Below are positions 42,392 through 49,751 of a DNA stretch of 58,739 nt, in pieces. A program made the position numbers and the translations under genes. Position 1 is the first letter of the stretch. Each line of letters begins with the position of its first letter. A model generated the notes under the pieces. It was not told the origin of the DNA and did no database searches. It worked only from the letters and a program-made list of their open reading frames with translations. Source of the stretch: CAZKGE01 sp964636405 (GTDB taxonomy: Bacteria; Bacillota; Clostridia; Christensenellales; CAG-138). The DNA is taken from the NCBI GenBank assembly GCA_964636405.1, contig CAZWSI010000014.1, positions 1 through 58,739 on the forward strand, written 5' to 3'.

Positions 42392-43870
42392 ATGGACAGA
42401 ACGAAACTCTATCACGATATTGCCATGCGGACGCAGGGGGACATTTATATTGGCGTCGTCGGGCCCGTTCGCACCGGCAAGTCGACGTTCATCAAACGCT
42501 TTTTGGACTTGCTCGTGCTTCCGAACATCGAAAATGCGTTTGTCCGCACCCGTGTCGTCGATGAAACCCCGCAAAGCGGCGCGGGCCGCACCATTATGAC
42601 CACCCAGCCAAAATTTATGCCGAACGAGGCCGTGCGCCTGGAATTCGCGGAAAACGAATTTGCCAACGTACGGCTTGTGGATTGCGTGGGGTATCTGGTG
42701 CCGGGGGCCATCGGCCACACCGAGAACAATGCGCCCCGCATGGTGCGCACTCCCTGGAACGAAGCGGATATCCCCTTTGAAGAGGCGGCGGAGCTGGGCA
42801 CGCGCAAGGTGATCGAGGAGCATTCCACCATCGGCGTTGTCATGACGACCGACGGAACCATTACCGACCTCCCGCGCGAGAGCTATATCGAGGCAGAGGA
42901 GCGCGTGGTGCGCGAGGTGCAGTCCACCGGCAAGCCCTTTGTCATCATCCTCAACAGCGTTGAGCCGGAGGGCGAGCAGGCGCGGCTCCTCGCCGGGCAG
43001 CTATCCGAGCGCTACGGCGCGTGCTGCGTGCCGCTCGACGTACAGCATATGACCCAGGGCGAGGCCAGCCGCCTCATCGAGGAGATTTTGCTCGAGTTCC
43101 CGCTCACGCTCCTTGAATTGCGGGTGCCGCCTTTCTTGCGCGCGCTTCCGAAAGACCATCCGCTCATGCAGCGCATCCTGCTGCCCGTATACGGCGCGAT
43201 GCCCGCGCTTTCGCGCATGCGGGATTATCAATATCTCGCGTCGGAGCTTTCGCATGTAGAGCGCTTTGAGCCCGCGCAGGTAACGAGCGTGTCGCTCGGC
43301 ACGGGCGAGGCGGTGCTCACCGTTTCGCCCGAGGAGGGGCTCTTTTACGAGGTGCTCACCGAGGTGTGCGGCTGCCCCATCGAGGATGATTTCGCGCTGT
43401 TTTCCGCCATGAAGGAGTTTGTCGCCGCAAAAAAAGAATACGACCGCGTGTCCATGGCACTCTCCGAAGCGCGGCAAACGGGCTACGGGCTCGTTTCGCC
43501 CGCCATGGACGAGATGGAGCTCGAGGAGCCGGAGATCATGCAGCAGGGCAGCCGCTTCGGCGTGCGGCTGCGGGCGCGCGCGTCGGGCCTGCATGTCATC
43601 CGCGTGGATGTGCTCAGCGAGGTCAACCCCATCGTGGGCACGGAGGAGCAATCGGAAGCGCTCGTGCAGTATCTGCTCGGCACCTTTGAAAGCGACCCGA
43701 CCACGCTCTGGCAGACCAATATCTTCGGCAAGCCGCTCTACGATCTTGTGCGGGAGGGCATGGCGGGCAAGGTTAACGGTCTGCCGGGCGAGGTGCGCGA
43801 CCGTCTGCGCGAAACCCTAGAACGCATTGTCAACGAGGGCTGCAACGGCCTGATCTGCATCATGCTGTAA
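42392..43870 (+). CDS. spoIVA: Stage IV sporulation protein A (spore coat morphogenetic ATPase)
   Basis: SpoIVA polymerises on the forespore surface using ATP and is the platform of the spore coat. The product is 492 residues, the same length as in Bacillus subtilis. The Walker A site is GPVRTGKSTFIKRF (near residue 30), followed by DETPQSGAGRTIMTTQPKF, DCVGYLVPGAIGHTEN and TTDGTITDLPRE. The C-terminal FGKPLYDLVREGMAGKV..GLICIML is the conserved anchoring region. AAGGAGG precedes the ATG at 42392. Expression should depend on the mother-cell sigma factors; I could not find a convincing sigma-E promoter in the 116-base gap upstream. Confidence 0.98.
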   Translation: MDRTKLYHDIAMRTQGDIYIGVVGPVRTGKSTFIKRFLDLLVLPNIENAFVRTRVVDETPQSGAGRTIMTTQPKFMPNEAVRLEFAENEFANVRLVDCVGYLVPGAIGHTENNAPRMVRTPWNEADIPFEEAAELGTRKVIEEHSTIGVVMTTDGTITDLPRESYIEAEERVVREVQSTGKPFVIILNSVEPEGEQARLLAGQLSERYGACCVPLDVQHMTQGEASRLIEEILLEFPLTLLELRVPPFLRALPKDHPLMQRILLPVYGAMPALSRMRDYQYLASELSHVERFEPAQVTSVSLGTGEAVLTVSPEEGLFYEVLTEVCGCPIEDDFALFSAMKEFVAAKKEYDRVSMALSEARQTGYGLVSPAMDEMELEEPEIMQQGSRFGVRLRARASGLHVIRVDVLSEVNPIVGTEEQSEALVQYLLGTFESDPTTLWQTNIFGKPLYDLVREGMAGKVNGLPGEVRDRLRETLERIVNEGCNGLICIML

Positions 43871-43896
43871 AGCTTTCCGGCATAGCGGGCATACTA
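43866..43896 (+). promoter_or_regulatory. Possible sigma-G/F-type promoter of gpr
   Basis: TGTAAA (43866-43871), 18-base spacer, CATACTA (43890-43896), against a sigma-G pattern of about TGMATA and CATNNTA. The predicted start (about 43903) falls inside the first arm of the spoIVA terminator. Confidence 0.45.
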
Positions 43897-43930
43897 AGTC
43901 ACGGCTCGGGTACGGGCCGTGACTTTTTAT
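43897..43930 (+). terminator. Intrinsic terminator of spoIVA
   Basis: AGTCACGGC (43897-43905) pairs with GCCGTGACT (43916-43924), followed by TTTTATT. Confidence 0.88.
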
Positions 43931-43947
43931 TCAGGAGAGGGGATTCC

Positions 43948-44880
43948 ATGCCGGATATGAGAACCGACCTTGCGCGGGAGGCGCGCGAGCAGCTTCCCGA
44001 CCTGCCCGGGGTCGCGGAAAATAGCTGGGAGCGGGGAAGCGTGCGCGTAACAAGCATCGAAATTGAAACCGAGGAGGCGGCAAAAGCGCTCGAAAAGCCG
44101 CGCGGCGTGTATATCAGCCTCGACGCGCCCGGCATTGCCGCGCGGGAGCCGAAAAGCTTTGCGGATGCTTCAAAAGCGCTTGCCGAGGCGCTTGCCGCGC
44201 AGCTAAGCTTTCTTGCGCCCGGCGACGAGGTGCTGGTGCTGGGCTTGGGCAACCGGCAGGTTACGCCGGATTCGCTGGGCCCGCGCGTGGTGGAAAAGCT
44301 GTTTGTTACGCGCCATATCCGGCGGCATGCGCCGGAGCTCGCGCCCGCGGGCATGCGGCCCGTGGCGGCCATGGCGCCGGGCGTGCTGGGCGTAACGGGC
44401 TTTGAAACGCTGGAGGTCGTGCGCGGCCTTACGGCTTGCGTTGCGCCCAAGGCGCTCATCTGCATCGACGCGCTCGCCTCGCAGCGGGCCGCGCGCATCA
44501 ACACCACCATCCAGCTTGGCAACCGGGGCATTTTGCCGGGCGGGGGCGTGGGCAATCATCGGCAGGGCATTACCCCTGAAACCGTTGGATTGCCCGTAAT
44601 CGCCGTGGGCGTGCCCACGGTCGTGTACGCGTCCACCATCGCGAGCGAAACGCTGGCCGCCATCAACGAAAAAAGCGGTGAAAAGAACAGGAACGCCGAG
44701 GCGGAGGAAGCGCTGGACGCGCTTGTGCGCGAGACGGTGCGCGCCCGCTTTGGGGACATGATCGTCACGCCCAAGGATATTGATTTGATGATCGGCGATG
44801 CGGCGGGCATTCTCGCCGAGGGTGTAAACCGCATGCTGCACGGCGCGGCCTACGATGAAATTGCCACGCTGTTATCCTGA
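43948..44880 (+). CDS. gpr: Germination protease GPR
   Basis: GPR degrades small acid-soluble spore proteins at germination; it is made as a zymogen in the forespore. The 310-residue protein starts MPDMRTDLAREAREQLPDLPGV (the RTDLAxEA pro-region), then TSIEIETEEAAKALEKPRGVYISLDAP, VLGLGNRQVTPDSLGPRVVEKL, MAPGVLGVTGFETLEVVRG, ALICIDALASQRAARINTTIQL and GIHPG-like GILPGGGVGNHRQGI. Somewhat shorter than the B. subtilis form (368) but with all core motifs. It is followed by spoIIP as in Bacillus. Confidence 0.96.
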   Translation: MPDMRTDLAREAREQLPDLPGVAENSWERGSVRVTSIEIETEEAAKALEKPRGVYISLDAPGIAAREPKSFADASKALAEALAAQLSFLAPGDEVLVLGLGNRQVTPDSLGPRVVEKLFVTRHIRRHAPELAPAGMRPVAAMAPGVLGVTGFETLEVVRGLTACVAPKALICIDALASQRAARINTTIQLGNRGILPGGGVGNHRQGITPETVGLPVIAVGVPTVVYASTIASETLAAINEKSGEKNRNAEAEEALDALVRETVRARFGDMIVTPKDIDLMIGDAAGILAEGVNRMLHGAAYDEIATLLS

Positions 44881-44890
44881 TTTTCGCCTA

Positions 44891-44919
44891 GTCTAGCCTC
44901 GTCCCCCTTTTCATATCTT
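44891..44919 (+). promoter_or_regulatory. Possible sigma-E promoter of spoIIP
   Basis: GTCTAGC (44891-44897), 14-base spacer, CATATCTT (44912-44919), compared with a sigma-E pattern of about GKATATT-14-CATACAHT. AAGGAGG and the spoIIP ATG follow. Confidence 0.4.
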
Positions 44920-44939
44920 AAGAAGAAGGAGGGGCGCGC

Positions 44940-45899
44940 ATGGAAGCAGGCTACCGAAAACGCAGGATCGATAAACGCCGCAGGGAAAAGCTGGACAGGC
45001 TCCGACGCGCCGCCGGCATTCTGGCGTTTATTGCGGCGCTTGCGCTCACGCTCACGGCGGGCTACCGCCTCAAGGGCGCGCTCAACGCGCGGCAGCGGGA
45101 ACGGGCCGCGCTCGCCGCCACGCCCGCGCCGCCCGCTCAAACCGCGCTGCTGCTTGCCGCGACGCCCGCGCCCACATCGGCGTCCGCCGTGCCCGCGCTT
45201 TCGCACGCCACGGCCACGCCCGCGCCGCGCATCGTGGTTTATCATACCCATGCCACGGAGGCGTATGCGCAAACGGAGCGTTATTCCTATGAGGAGAGCG
45301 GGAAGTGGCGCACCAAGAATGAGAGCCGAAACGTAATAGCCGTGGGCAAGTGCCTTTCCGCGCTTCTGCGCGACAAGGGCTACTTCGTTTTGCACGATAC
45401 GCAGAATCACGAGCCGCCCAAGCTTTCAAGCGCCTATTCGCGCTCCGAGGAAACCATGCGGCGGTATGTAAGCGAATACGGCACGGTGGATTACTTCATC
45501 GACGTGCACCGCGACGCGTCGGGCACGCCGGACTTTGCGGAGATTGCCGGCGAGGAGGTGGCGCGGCTCATGTTTGTGGTGGGCACGGGTGCGGGCGCGA
45601 CGGGCACGGGCTTTGACGAAATGCCGGATTATGAACGAAACCGGGCCTTTGCCCAGGCCATTACCGATCAACTGCTGCTTACAAGCGAGCGGCTTGCGCG
45701 CGACGTGCGCGTCAAAACAGGCCGGTACAACCAGCACCTGCCCGCCGTTTGTCTGCTTGTGGAGGTGGGACATAACCAGAATACGCTCGAACAGGCGCTC
45801 GCCGCCGTGCCGTATCTGGCGGAAGCCATCGACGCGTGCATAAAAAAGGAGACGCAAGGCGCGTCTCCGAATGTGACCGTATGGGCCCCGCAGGATTGA
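44940..45899 (+). CDS. spoIIP: Stage II sporulation protein P (amidase/endopeptidase)
   Basis: SpoIIP hydrolyses septal peptidoglycan during engulfment, with SpoIID and SpoIIM. The 319-residue protein has a basic cytoplasmic N-terminus, one membrane segment (about 24-42), an Ala/Pro/Thr-rich linker (about 58-96) and the catalytic domain starting IVVYHTHATEAYAQT (zinc His), with ESRNVIAVGKCL, VDYFIDVHRDA and LPAVCLLVEVGHNQNT. AAGGAGG precedes the ATG. The last codons overlap, on the other strand, the terminator of the dap operon, so sequence near the C-terminus is doubly constrained. Confidence 0.93.
   Translation: MEAGYRKRRIDKRRREKLDRLRRAAGILAFIAALALTLTAGYRLKGALNARQRERAALAATPAPPAQTALLLAATPAPTSASAVPALSHATATPAPRIVVYHTHATEAYAQTERYSYEESGKWRTKNESRNVIAVGKCLSALLRDKGYFVLHDTQNHEPPKLSSAYSRSEETMRRYVSEYGTVDYFIDVHRDASGTPDFAEIAGEEVARLMFVVGTGAGATGTGFDEMPDYERNRAFAQAITDQLLLTSERLARDVRVKTGRYNQHLPAVCLLVEVGHNQNTLEQALAAVPYLAEAIDACIKKETQGASPNVTVWAPQD
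45842..45868 (-). terminator. Terminator of asd-dapA-dapB, embedded in the spoIIP coding region
   Basis: Minus strand: GGAGACGC (45861-45868) pairs with GCGTCTCC (45848-45855), perfect 8-bp stem, 5-base loop, then TTTTTT. It lies 54 bases after the dapB stop and inside the final codons of spoIIP. Confidence 0.88.
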
Positions 45900-45921
45900 T
45901 GCTTGGCGGATCAAGCCGCCG

Positions 45922-46698
45922 CTACAGGCTCCCGAAGAGATCCTGCATGTTGTAGCGCCCGGCGGGTTGCCCGATGAGAAACTCCGCCGCGCGCAGCGCG
46001 CCCTGCGCGAACACCTGCTTGGAATAGGCGCGATGCGTAATTTCAATGACCTCGTCCGTACCGATAAAGGACACCTCGTGCTCGCCGACCAGCGTGCCGC
46101 CGCGCACGGAGTGAATGCCGAGCTCGTTTTTGGCGCGGCGCTGATCCTTTTCGCTCCGGCCGTAAACATAGGTGAGCGGATCGGCGCTTTCGGCCGCCAC
46201 GGCGTTTGCAAGCATGAGCGCGGTCCCGCTCGGCGCGTCGAGCTTGCGGTTGTGGTGCCGCTCCACGATTTCCACGTCAAAGCCCGGACAGAGCGCGCGG
46301 CAGGCGCTGCGCACAAGGGCGAGCTGCAAATTGACCCCCAGCGATAGATTGCCAGACTGGAATACCGGGATGTGCGTGGCCGCCTCGTCAAGCAGCGCCT
46401 CGTGCCGCTCGGTCAGGGCCGTCGTGGCCACGATAACCGGCAGCTTGCGCACCACGGCGCAGGCAAGCACATCCGGCAGCGCGGCGGCTACGGAAAAGTC
46501 CACGATGAGATCGGCCTCCTCCGGCGCGTCGCTCAGGGAGGCGTACGCGGGGAAGGGCAACGCGGGGCTTCCGATCTGCGCGCACGCGTCCGCGCCCGCG
46601 ACGATGGCAAAGCGCTCGCCGCGCGCGGCCACGGCCGCGGCCACAGCCGCGCCCATGTGCCCGCGGCAGCCGTTGAGCAAAATGCGAATGATGGGCAT
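45922..46698 (-). CDS. dapB: 4-hydroxy-tetrahydrodipicolinate reductase
   Basis: DapB reduces the DapA product with NAD(P)H in the lysine/diaminopimelate pathway. The 258-residue protein has the nucleotide-binding start IIRILLNGCRGHMGAAV, the VDFSVAAALPDVL segment, the catalytic EIVERHHNRKLDAPSGTA motif (His pair and Lys) and HEVSFIGTDEVIEITHRAYSKQVFAQGALRAAEFL. The ATG at 46698 follows AAGGAG by seven bases. Third gene of asd-dapA-dapB. Confidence 0.97.
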   Translation of the reverse strand: MPIIRILLNGCRGHMGAAVAAAVAARGERFAIVAGADACAQIGSPALPFPAYASLSDAPEEADLIVDFSVAAALPDVLACAVVRKLPVIVATTALTERHEALLDEAATHIPVFQSGNLSLGVNLQLALVRSACRALCPGFDVEIVERHHNRKLDAPSGTALMLANAVAAESADPLTYVYGRSEKDQRRAKNELGIHSVRGGTLVGEHEVSFIGTDEVIEITHRAYSKQVFAQGALRAAEFLIGQPAGRYNMQDLFGSL

Positions 46699-46718
46699 AG
46701 CCAAGCTCCTTCCCGCCT

Positions 46719-47594
46719 TTAGATCAGCTCATAAGCCTTGAGCGTGTCCTCAAGCAGCCGCATGCTCGCGGCAGTAGGCTGCACGAGCGGCAGCCGCACA
46801 TCCGGATCGCAGAGCTTCATGAGCCCCATCATCGCCTTGGTGGGGATGGGGTTAACCTCGCAAAACGCCGCCTTCCAGAGAGGAATGAGCTGAATCTGGA
46901 TCTCCCGCGCCAAATCGATATTGCCGGAAAAGAACGCGTCGCAGAGCGCGTGCACGCTCTCGGGCATGATGTTGGCGATGGTAGAAATGACGCCCTTTCC
47001 GCCGATGGAGAGCACAGGCAGAATGTGATCGTCGTTGCCCGCGTAGATATCGCACCCCGGGCAGAGCGCCGCGAGGTTTACGATCTGCTCGATGTTCCCG
47101 CTGGCCTCCTTGATGCCCACGATGTTCTCATGCCGCAAAAGCTCGGCCATGGTGGCGGGCAGCACGTTCATCCCCGTGCGGCTCGGCACGTTGTACACGA
47201 GAATGGGCAAGCCCACGCTGTCGGCCACGGCGTTAAAGTGCGCCACAAGGCCCGGCTGCGTGGTTTTGTTGTAGTAGGGGGTCACGATCAGCAATCCGTC
47301 CACGCCGATGGCCTCGGCGGCCTTGCTGCTTTCGATCACGGTCTGGGTATTGTTGCCGCCGGTGCCCGCAAGCACGGGAATCCGGCCGCCCACGCGCTCG
47401 ACGACAAACTGGATCACCGAGAGCTTTTCATCCGTCGACATGGTGGACGCTTCGCCCGTGGTCCCGCAGACCACGATAGCGTCCGTTTCGCTGGCAATTT
47501 GCAGCTCGATGAGCCGCGTCATGGCCGTGAAATCGACGCTCCCCTGACGGAACGGCGTGATGATGGCTACGGCGGAGCCGGTGAAAATGGACAT
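46719..47594 (-). CDS. dapA: 4-hydroxy-tetrahydrodipicolinate synthase
   Basis: DapA condenses pyruvate and aspartate semialdehyde. The 291-residue TIM-barrel protein starts IFTGSAVAIITPF and has VVCGTTGEASTM, the catalytic Tyr in PILVYNVPSRTG and the Schiff-base Lys in NIVGIKEASGN. YYNKTTQPGLVAHF is also typical. It follows asd after three bases and precedes dapB. The product can feed both lysine and, through dipicolinate, spore core formation. Confidence 0.97.
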   Translation of the reverse strand: MSIFTGSAVAIITPFRQGSVDFTAMTRLIELQIASETDAIVVCGTTGEASTMSTDEKLSVIQFVVERVGGRIPVLAGTGGNNTQTVIESSKAAEAIGVDGLLIVTPYYNKTTQPGLVAHFNAVADSVGLPILVYNVPSRTGMNVLPATMAELLRHENIVGIKEASGNIEQIVNLAALCPGCDIYAGNDDHILPVLSIGGKGVISTIANIMPESVHALCDAFFSGNIDLAREIQIQLIPLWKAAFCEVNPIPTKAMMGLMKLCDPDVRLPLVQPTAASMRLLEDTLKAYELI

Positions 47595-47597
47595 GAA

Positions 47598-48605
47598 TTA
47601 CGCCTCCCAGTAACGAATCAGTTCCTGCGCAATCTGCACGGCGTTGGTCGCGGCGCCCTTGCGGATATTGTCGGACACGCACCAGAGGTTGATCCCGTTT
47701 TCCACGGAGAAGTCCCGGCGGATACGGCCGACGTAGACGGGGTCGGTATCCTCGGCCTCGATGGCGAGGGGGTAGACGTTATGGGCCGGGTCGTCCTGCA
47801 CGACGAGACCCGGGGCGCGCTCAAGCAGCGCGCGGAGCTCGCCAAGGTCGAAGGGGCGGTTAAACTCGATATTGACGCTTTCCGAATGTCCGTGGAACAC
47901 CGGCACGCGCACGGTGGTTGCGGTAACGGGCAGCTCGGGCAGGCTCAATATCTTGCGGGTTTCATCCACCATCTTCTGCTCCTCCTTGGTATAGCCGTTG
48001 TCGAGGAACACGTCGATGTGGGGCAGACAGTTGAAGGCGATGGGGTGCGGGAATTTCTTGGGCGGCACGCCGTTTACGCCCTCCGCCAGATCCTGATAGC
48101 CCTGCATGCCCGCGCCGGATACGGCTTGATAGGTGGAATACACCACGCGCTTCAAGCCGTACGCGTCGGAGAGGGGCTTGAGCACGACCATGGCCTGTAT
48201 GGTCGAGCAATTCGGATTGGCGATGATGCCCTTCTTTTTGTAGCCCGCCACAGCCTCGGGGTTAACCTCGGGCACGACGAGCGGCACATCCGGGTCCATG
48301 CGCCAGCAGCTCGAATTATCGACCACAACCGCGCCGGAGGCGGCCACGATGGGGGCAAAGCGCTTGGAGGTATCGCCGCCTGCGGAAAACAGGGCGATAT
48401 CCGCGTGCAGGTTCGTGAAAGCGTCCTCGGTGAGCGCCCGCACCTCGTATTCCTTCCCCATGAAGGGAAGCTTCACGCCCGCGCTGCGCTCGGAAGCAAA
48501 GAGCACGTACTCGTACGCGGGCAGCTTACGCTCCTCGAGCACCTGTAAAAACTTTCGCCCCACCATGCCGGTCGCGCCGACCACCGCGATTTTGTACTGC
48601 TTCAT
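47598..48605 (-). CDS. asd: Aspartate-semialdehyde dehydrogenase
   Basis: Reduces aspartyl-phosphate to the semialdehyde, the branch point for lysine, threonine and methionine. The 335-residue protein has the NADP loop IAVVGATGMVGRKFLQVLEE, SAGGDTSKRFAP, NPNCSTIQAMVVLKPL with the catalytic Cys, AVSGAGMQG, and the VPVFHGHSESVNIEF segment. The ATG at 48605 lies nine bases after AAGGAG; another ATG two codons upstream is possible. First gene of the dap operon. Confidence 0.97.
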   Translation of the reverse strand: MKQYKIAVVGATGMVGRKFLQVLEERKLPAYEYVLFASERSAGVKLPFMGKEYEVRALTEDAFTNLHADIALFSAGGDTSKRFAPIVAASGAVVVDNSSCWRMDPDVPLVVPEVNPEAVAGYKKKGIIANPNCSTIQAMVVLKPLSDAYGLKRVVYSTYQAVSGAGMQGYQDLAEGVNGVPPKKFPHPIAFNCLPHIDVFLDNGYTKEEQKMVDETRKILSLPELPVTATTVRVPVFHGHSESVNIEFNRPFDLGELRALLERAPGLVVQDDPAHNVYPLAIEAEDTDPVYVGRIRRDFSVENGINLWCVSDNIRKGAATNAVQIAQELIRYWEA

Positions 48606-48664
48606 CTGCATCAACTCCTTATATGCGCCACAGCGCAAAATTATGAATAAAGTGTAACAGGGTA

Positions 48665-48693
48665 AGTGTAGACCATCGGTTTCCATTTGTCAA
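48665..48693 (-). promoter_or_regulatory. Sigma-A promoter of asd-dapA-dapB
   Basis: Minus strand: TTGACA (48688-48693), 17-base spacer, TACACT (48665-48670). The leader (about 53 bases) has only a TGCGC/GCGCA hairpin and is too short for a lysine riboswitch. Confidence 0.8.
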
Positions 48694-48820
48694 TTCAAGC
48701 GTTTGAGGAAAACGAAAGAAAAATGCAGGATGGGGAAGCGTTTCCTGCGTGCGGGCACGGCAAACGGAAACGAAGCGGAAATAAAAGACAACGCGTTTGC
48801 GGGAATGCGCGCCGAAGGGT

Positions 48821-48849
48821 TTGAAAAAGAAGCGCGGGTAGTGTAGAAT
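48821..48849 (+). promoter_or_regulatory. Promoter giving a leaderless mRNA for the methyltransferase gene
   Basis: TTGAAA (48821-48826), 17-base spacer, TAGAAT (48844-48849), exactly six bases to the ATG at 48856. Confidence 0.75.
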
Positions 48850-48855
48850 ACGAAT

Positions 48856-49626
48856 ATGATGGAACAGGCGCGTTCGTACGGACGCTTTGCGGAGCTATAC
48901 GACCGGCTCATGCGCGACGTGGATTACGACGCATGGGCGCGCTATCTGGCGACGCTTTTACAGCGGCGTCTGCCCGGCGTCGCCGCGCCCGATATCGCGG
49001 AGTGCGCCTGCGGCACGGGCGAGCTCACCCGCCGCCTCGCGCCCCTTGCCGGGCGCTATGTCGCCGCGGACCTTTCGGAGGACATGCTTCGGGTGGCGCA
49101 GGACAAGGCGCGCCGCGCCGGGCTGCGCGTGCCCTTTGTGCGGCAGGATATGCGCGCGCTCGAGACGCACCGCCCGGTGGACGCGGTCGTCTGCGCGCTC
49201 GACGGGGTAAACTACCTCGATTCGCCGGAAGCGCTCGCCGCCTTCTTTCAGGCGGCCAACAAGGCGCTTAAGGAGGGCGGGACGCTGCTTTTCGACGTTT
49301 CGAGCGCATACAAGCTTGAAAACACGCTGGGCGGCCACACGTTTTTTACCGAAGAGGGCGACGTGAGCTACGTCTGGGAGAACGCGTTCGATCCCGCCTC
49401 GCGGCTGCTTGAGATGCGGCTCCATTTCTTTGTCAAGCGCGGCGCGCTCTACGAGCGCTTTAACGAGCGGCATGTGCAGCGCGCGCATACCCACGACGAG
49501 CTCGTTGCGGCGCTGACAAAGGCCGGTTTTACGGATATTTCGGCATACGAGGCGTTTACATTCCACCCGCCCCGGGCCGGCGGCAGCCGCGTGCAATACG
49601 CGGCCGGGAAAAAGTTTGAAGGATAA
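48856..49626 (+). CDS. Class I SAM-dependent methyltransferase
   Basis: A 256-residue methyltransferase. The SAM motif I is IAECACGTGELTRRLAP (family norm LDLGCGTG, so Ala-Cys here), motif post-I YVAADLSEDMLRVAQDKA, and VDAVVCALDGVNYL the acidic/motif II region, followed by the conserved ADKALKEGG-like NKALKEGGTLLFDVSSAYKLE. It resembles the Methyltransf_25/YodH-type proteins common next to rRNA or tRNA genes in Firmicutes; substrate unknown. The start has no Shine-Dalgarno and is predicted leaderless (ATGATG). Confidence 0.88.
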   Translation: MMEQARSYGRFAELYDRLMRDVDYDAWARYLATLLQRRLPGVAAPDIAECACGTGELTRRLAPLAGRYVAADLSEDMLRVAQDKARRAGLRVPFVRQDMRALETHRPVDAVVCALDGVNYLDSPEALAAFFQAANKALKEGGTLLFDVSSAYKLENTLGGHTFFTEEGDVSYVWENAFDPASRLLEMRLHFFVKRGALYERFNERHVQRAHTHDELVAALTKAGFTDISAYEAFTFHPPRAGGSRVQYAAGKKFEG

Positions 49627-49722
49627 ATCTTTCAAACGAGCGTTTTGTGCCATTGCCGCGAAGCGGGAATTTTGCCGCCGAGGGCGACAATTTTCCGACG
49701 TGAAACCAGCCCAACTCCGGCA

Positions 49723-49750
49723 GAAAGGGTGCTTTCGCGACTGCGAAAGC
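49723..49750 (+). promoter_or_regulatory. Hairpin between Shine-Dalgarno and start codon
   Basis: AAAGGG (49724-49729) is followed by a perfect 8-bp hairpin GCTTTCGC-GACT-GCGAAAGC (49731-49750), one T, then the ATG at 49752. If folded, the hairpin brings the ribosome site near the start codon. The CTTTC of its first arm can instead pair with GAAAG overlapping the ribosome site (49723-49727). Confidence 0.5.
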
Positions 49751-49751
49751 T

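Noticed and set aside
48606..48660. Lysine riboswitch ahead of asd
   Set aside because: The predicted leader is about 53 bases, far shorter than an L-box (about 170 or more), and only a tiny hairpin is present.
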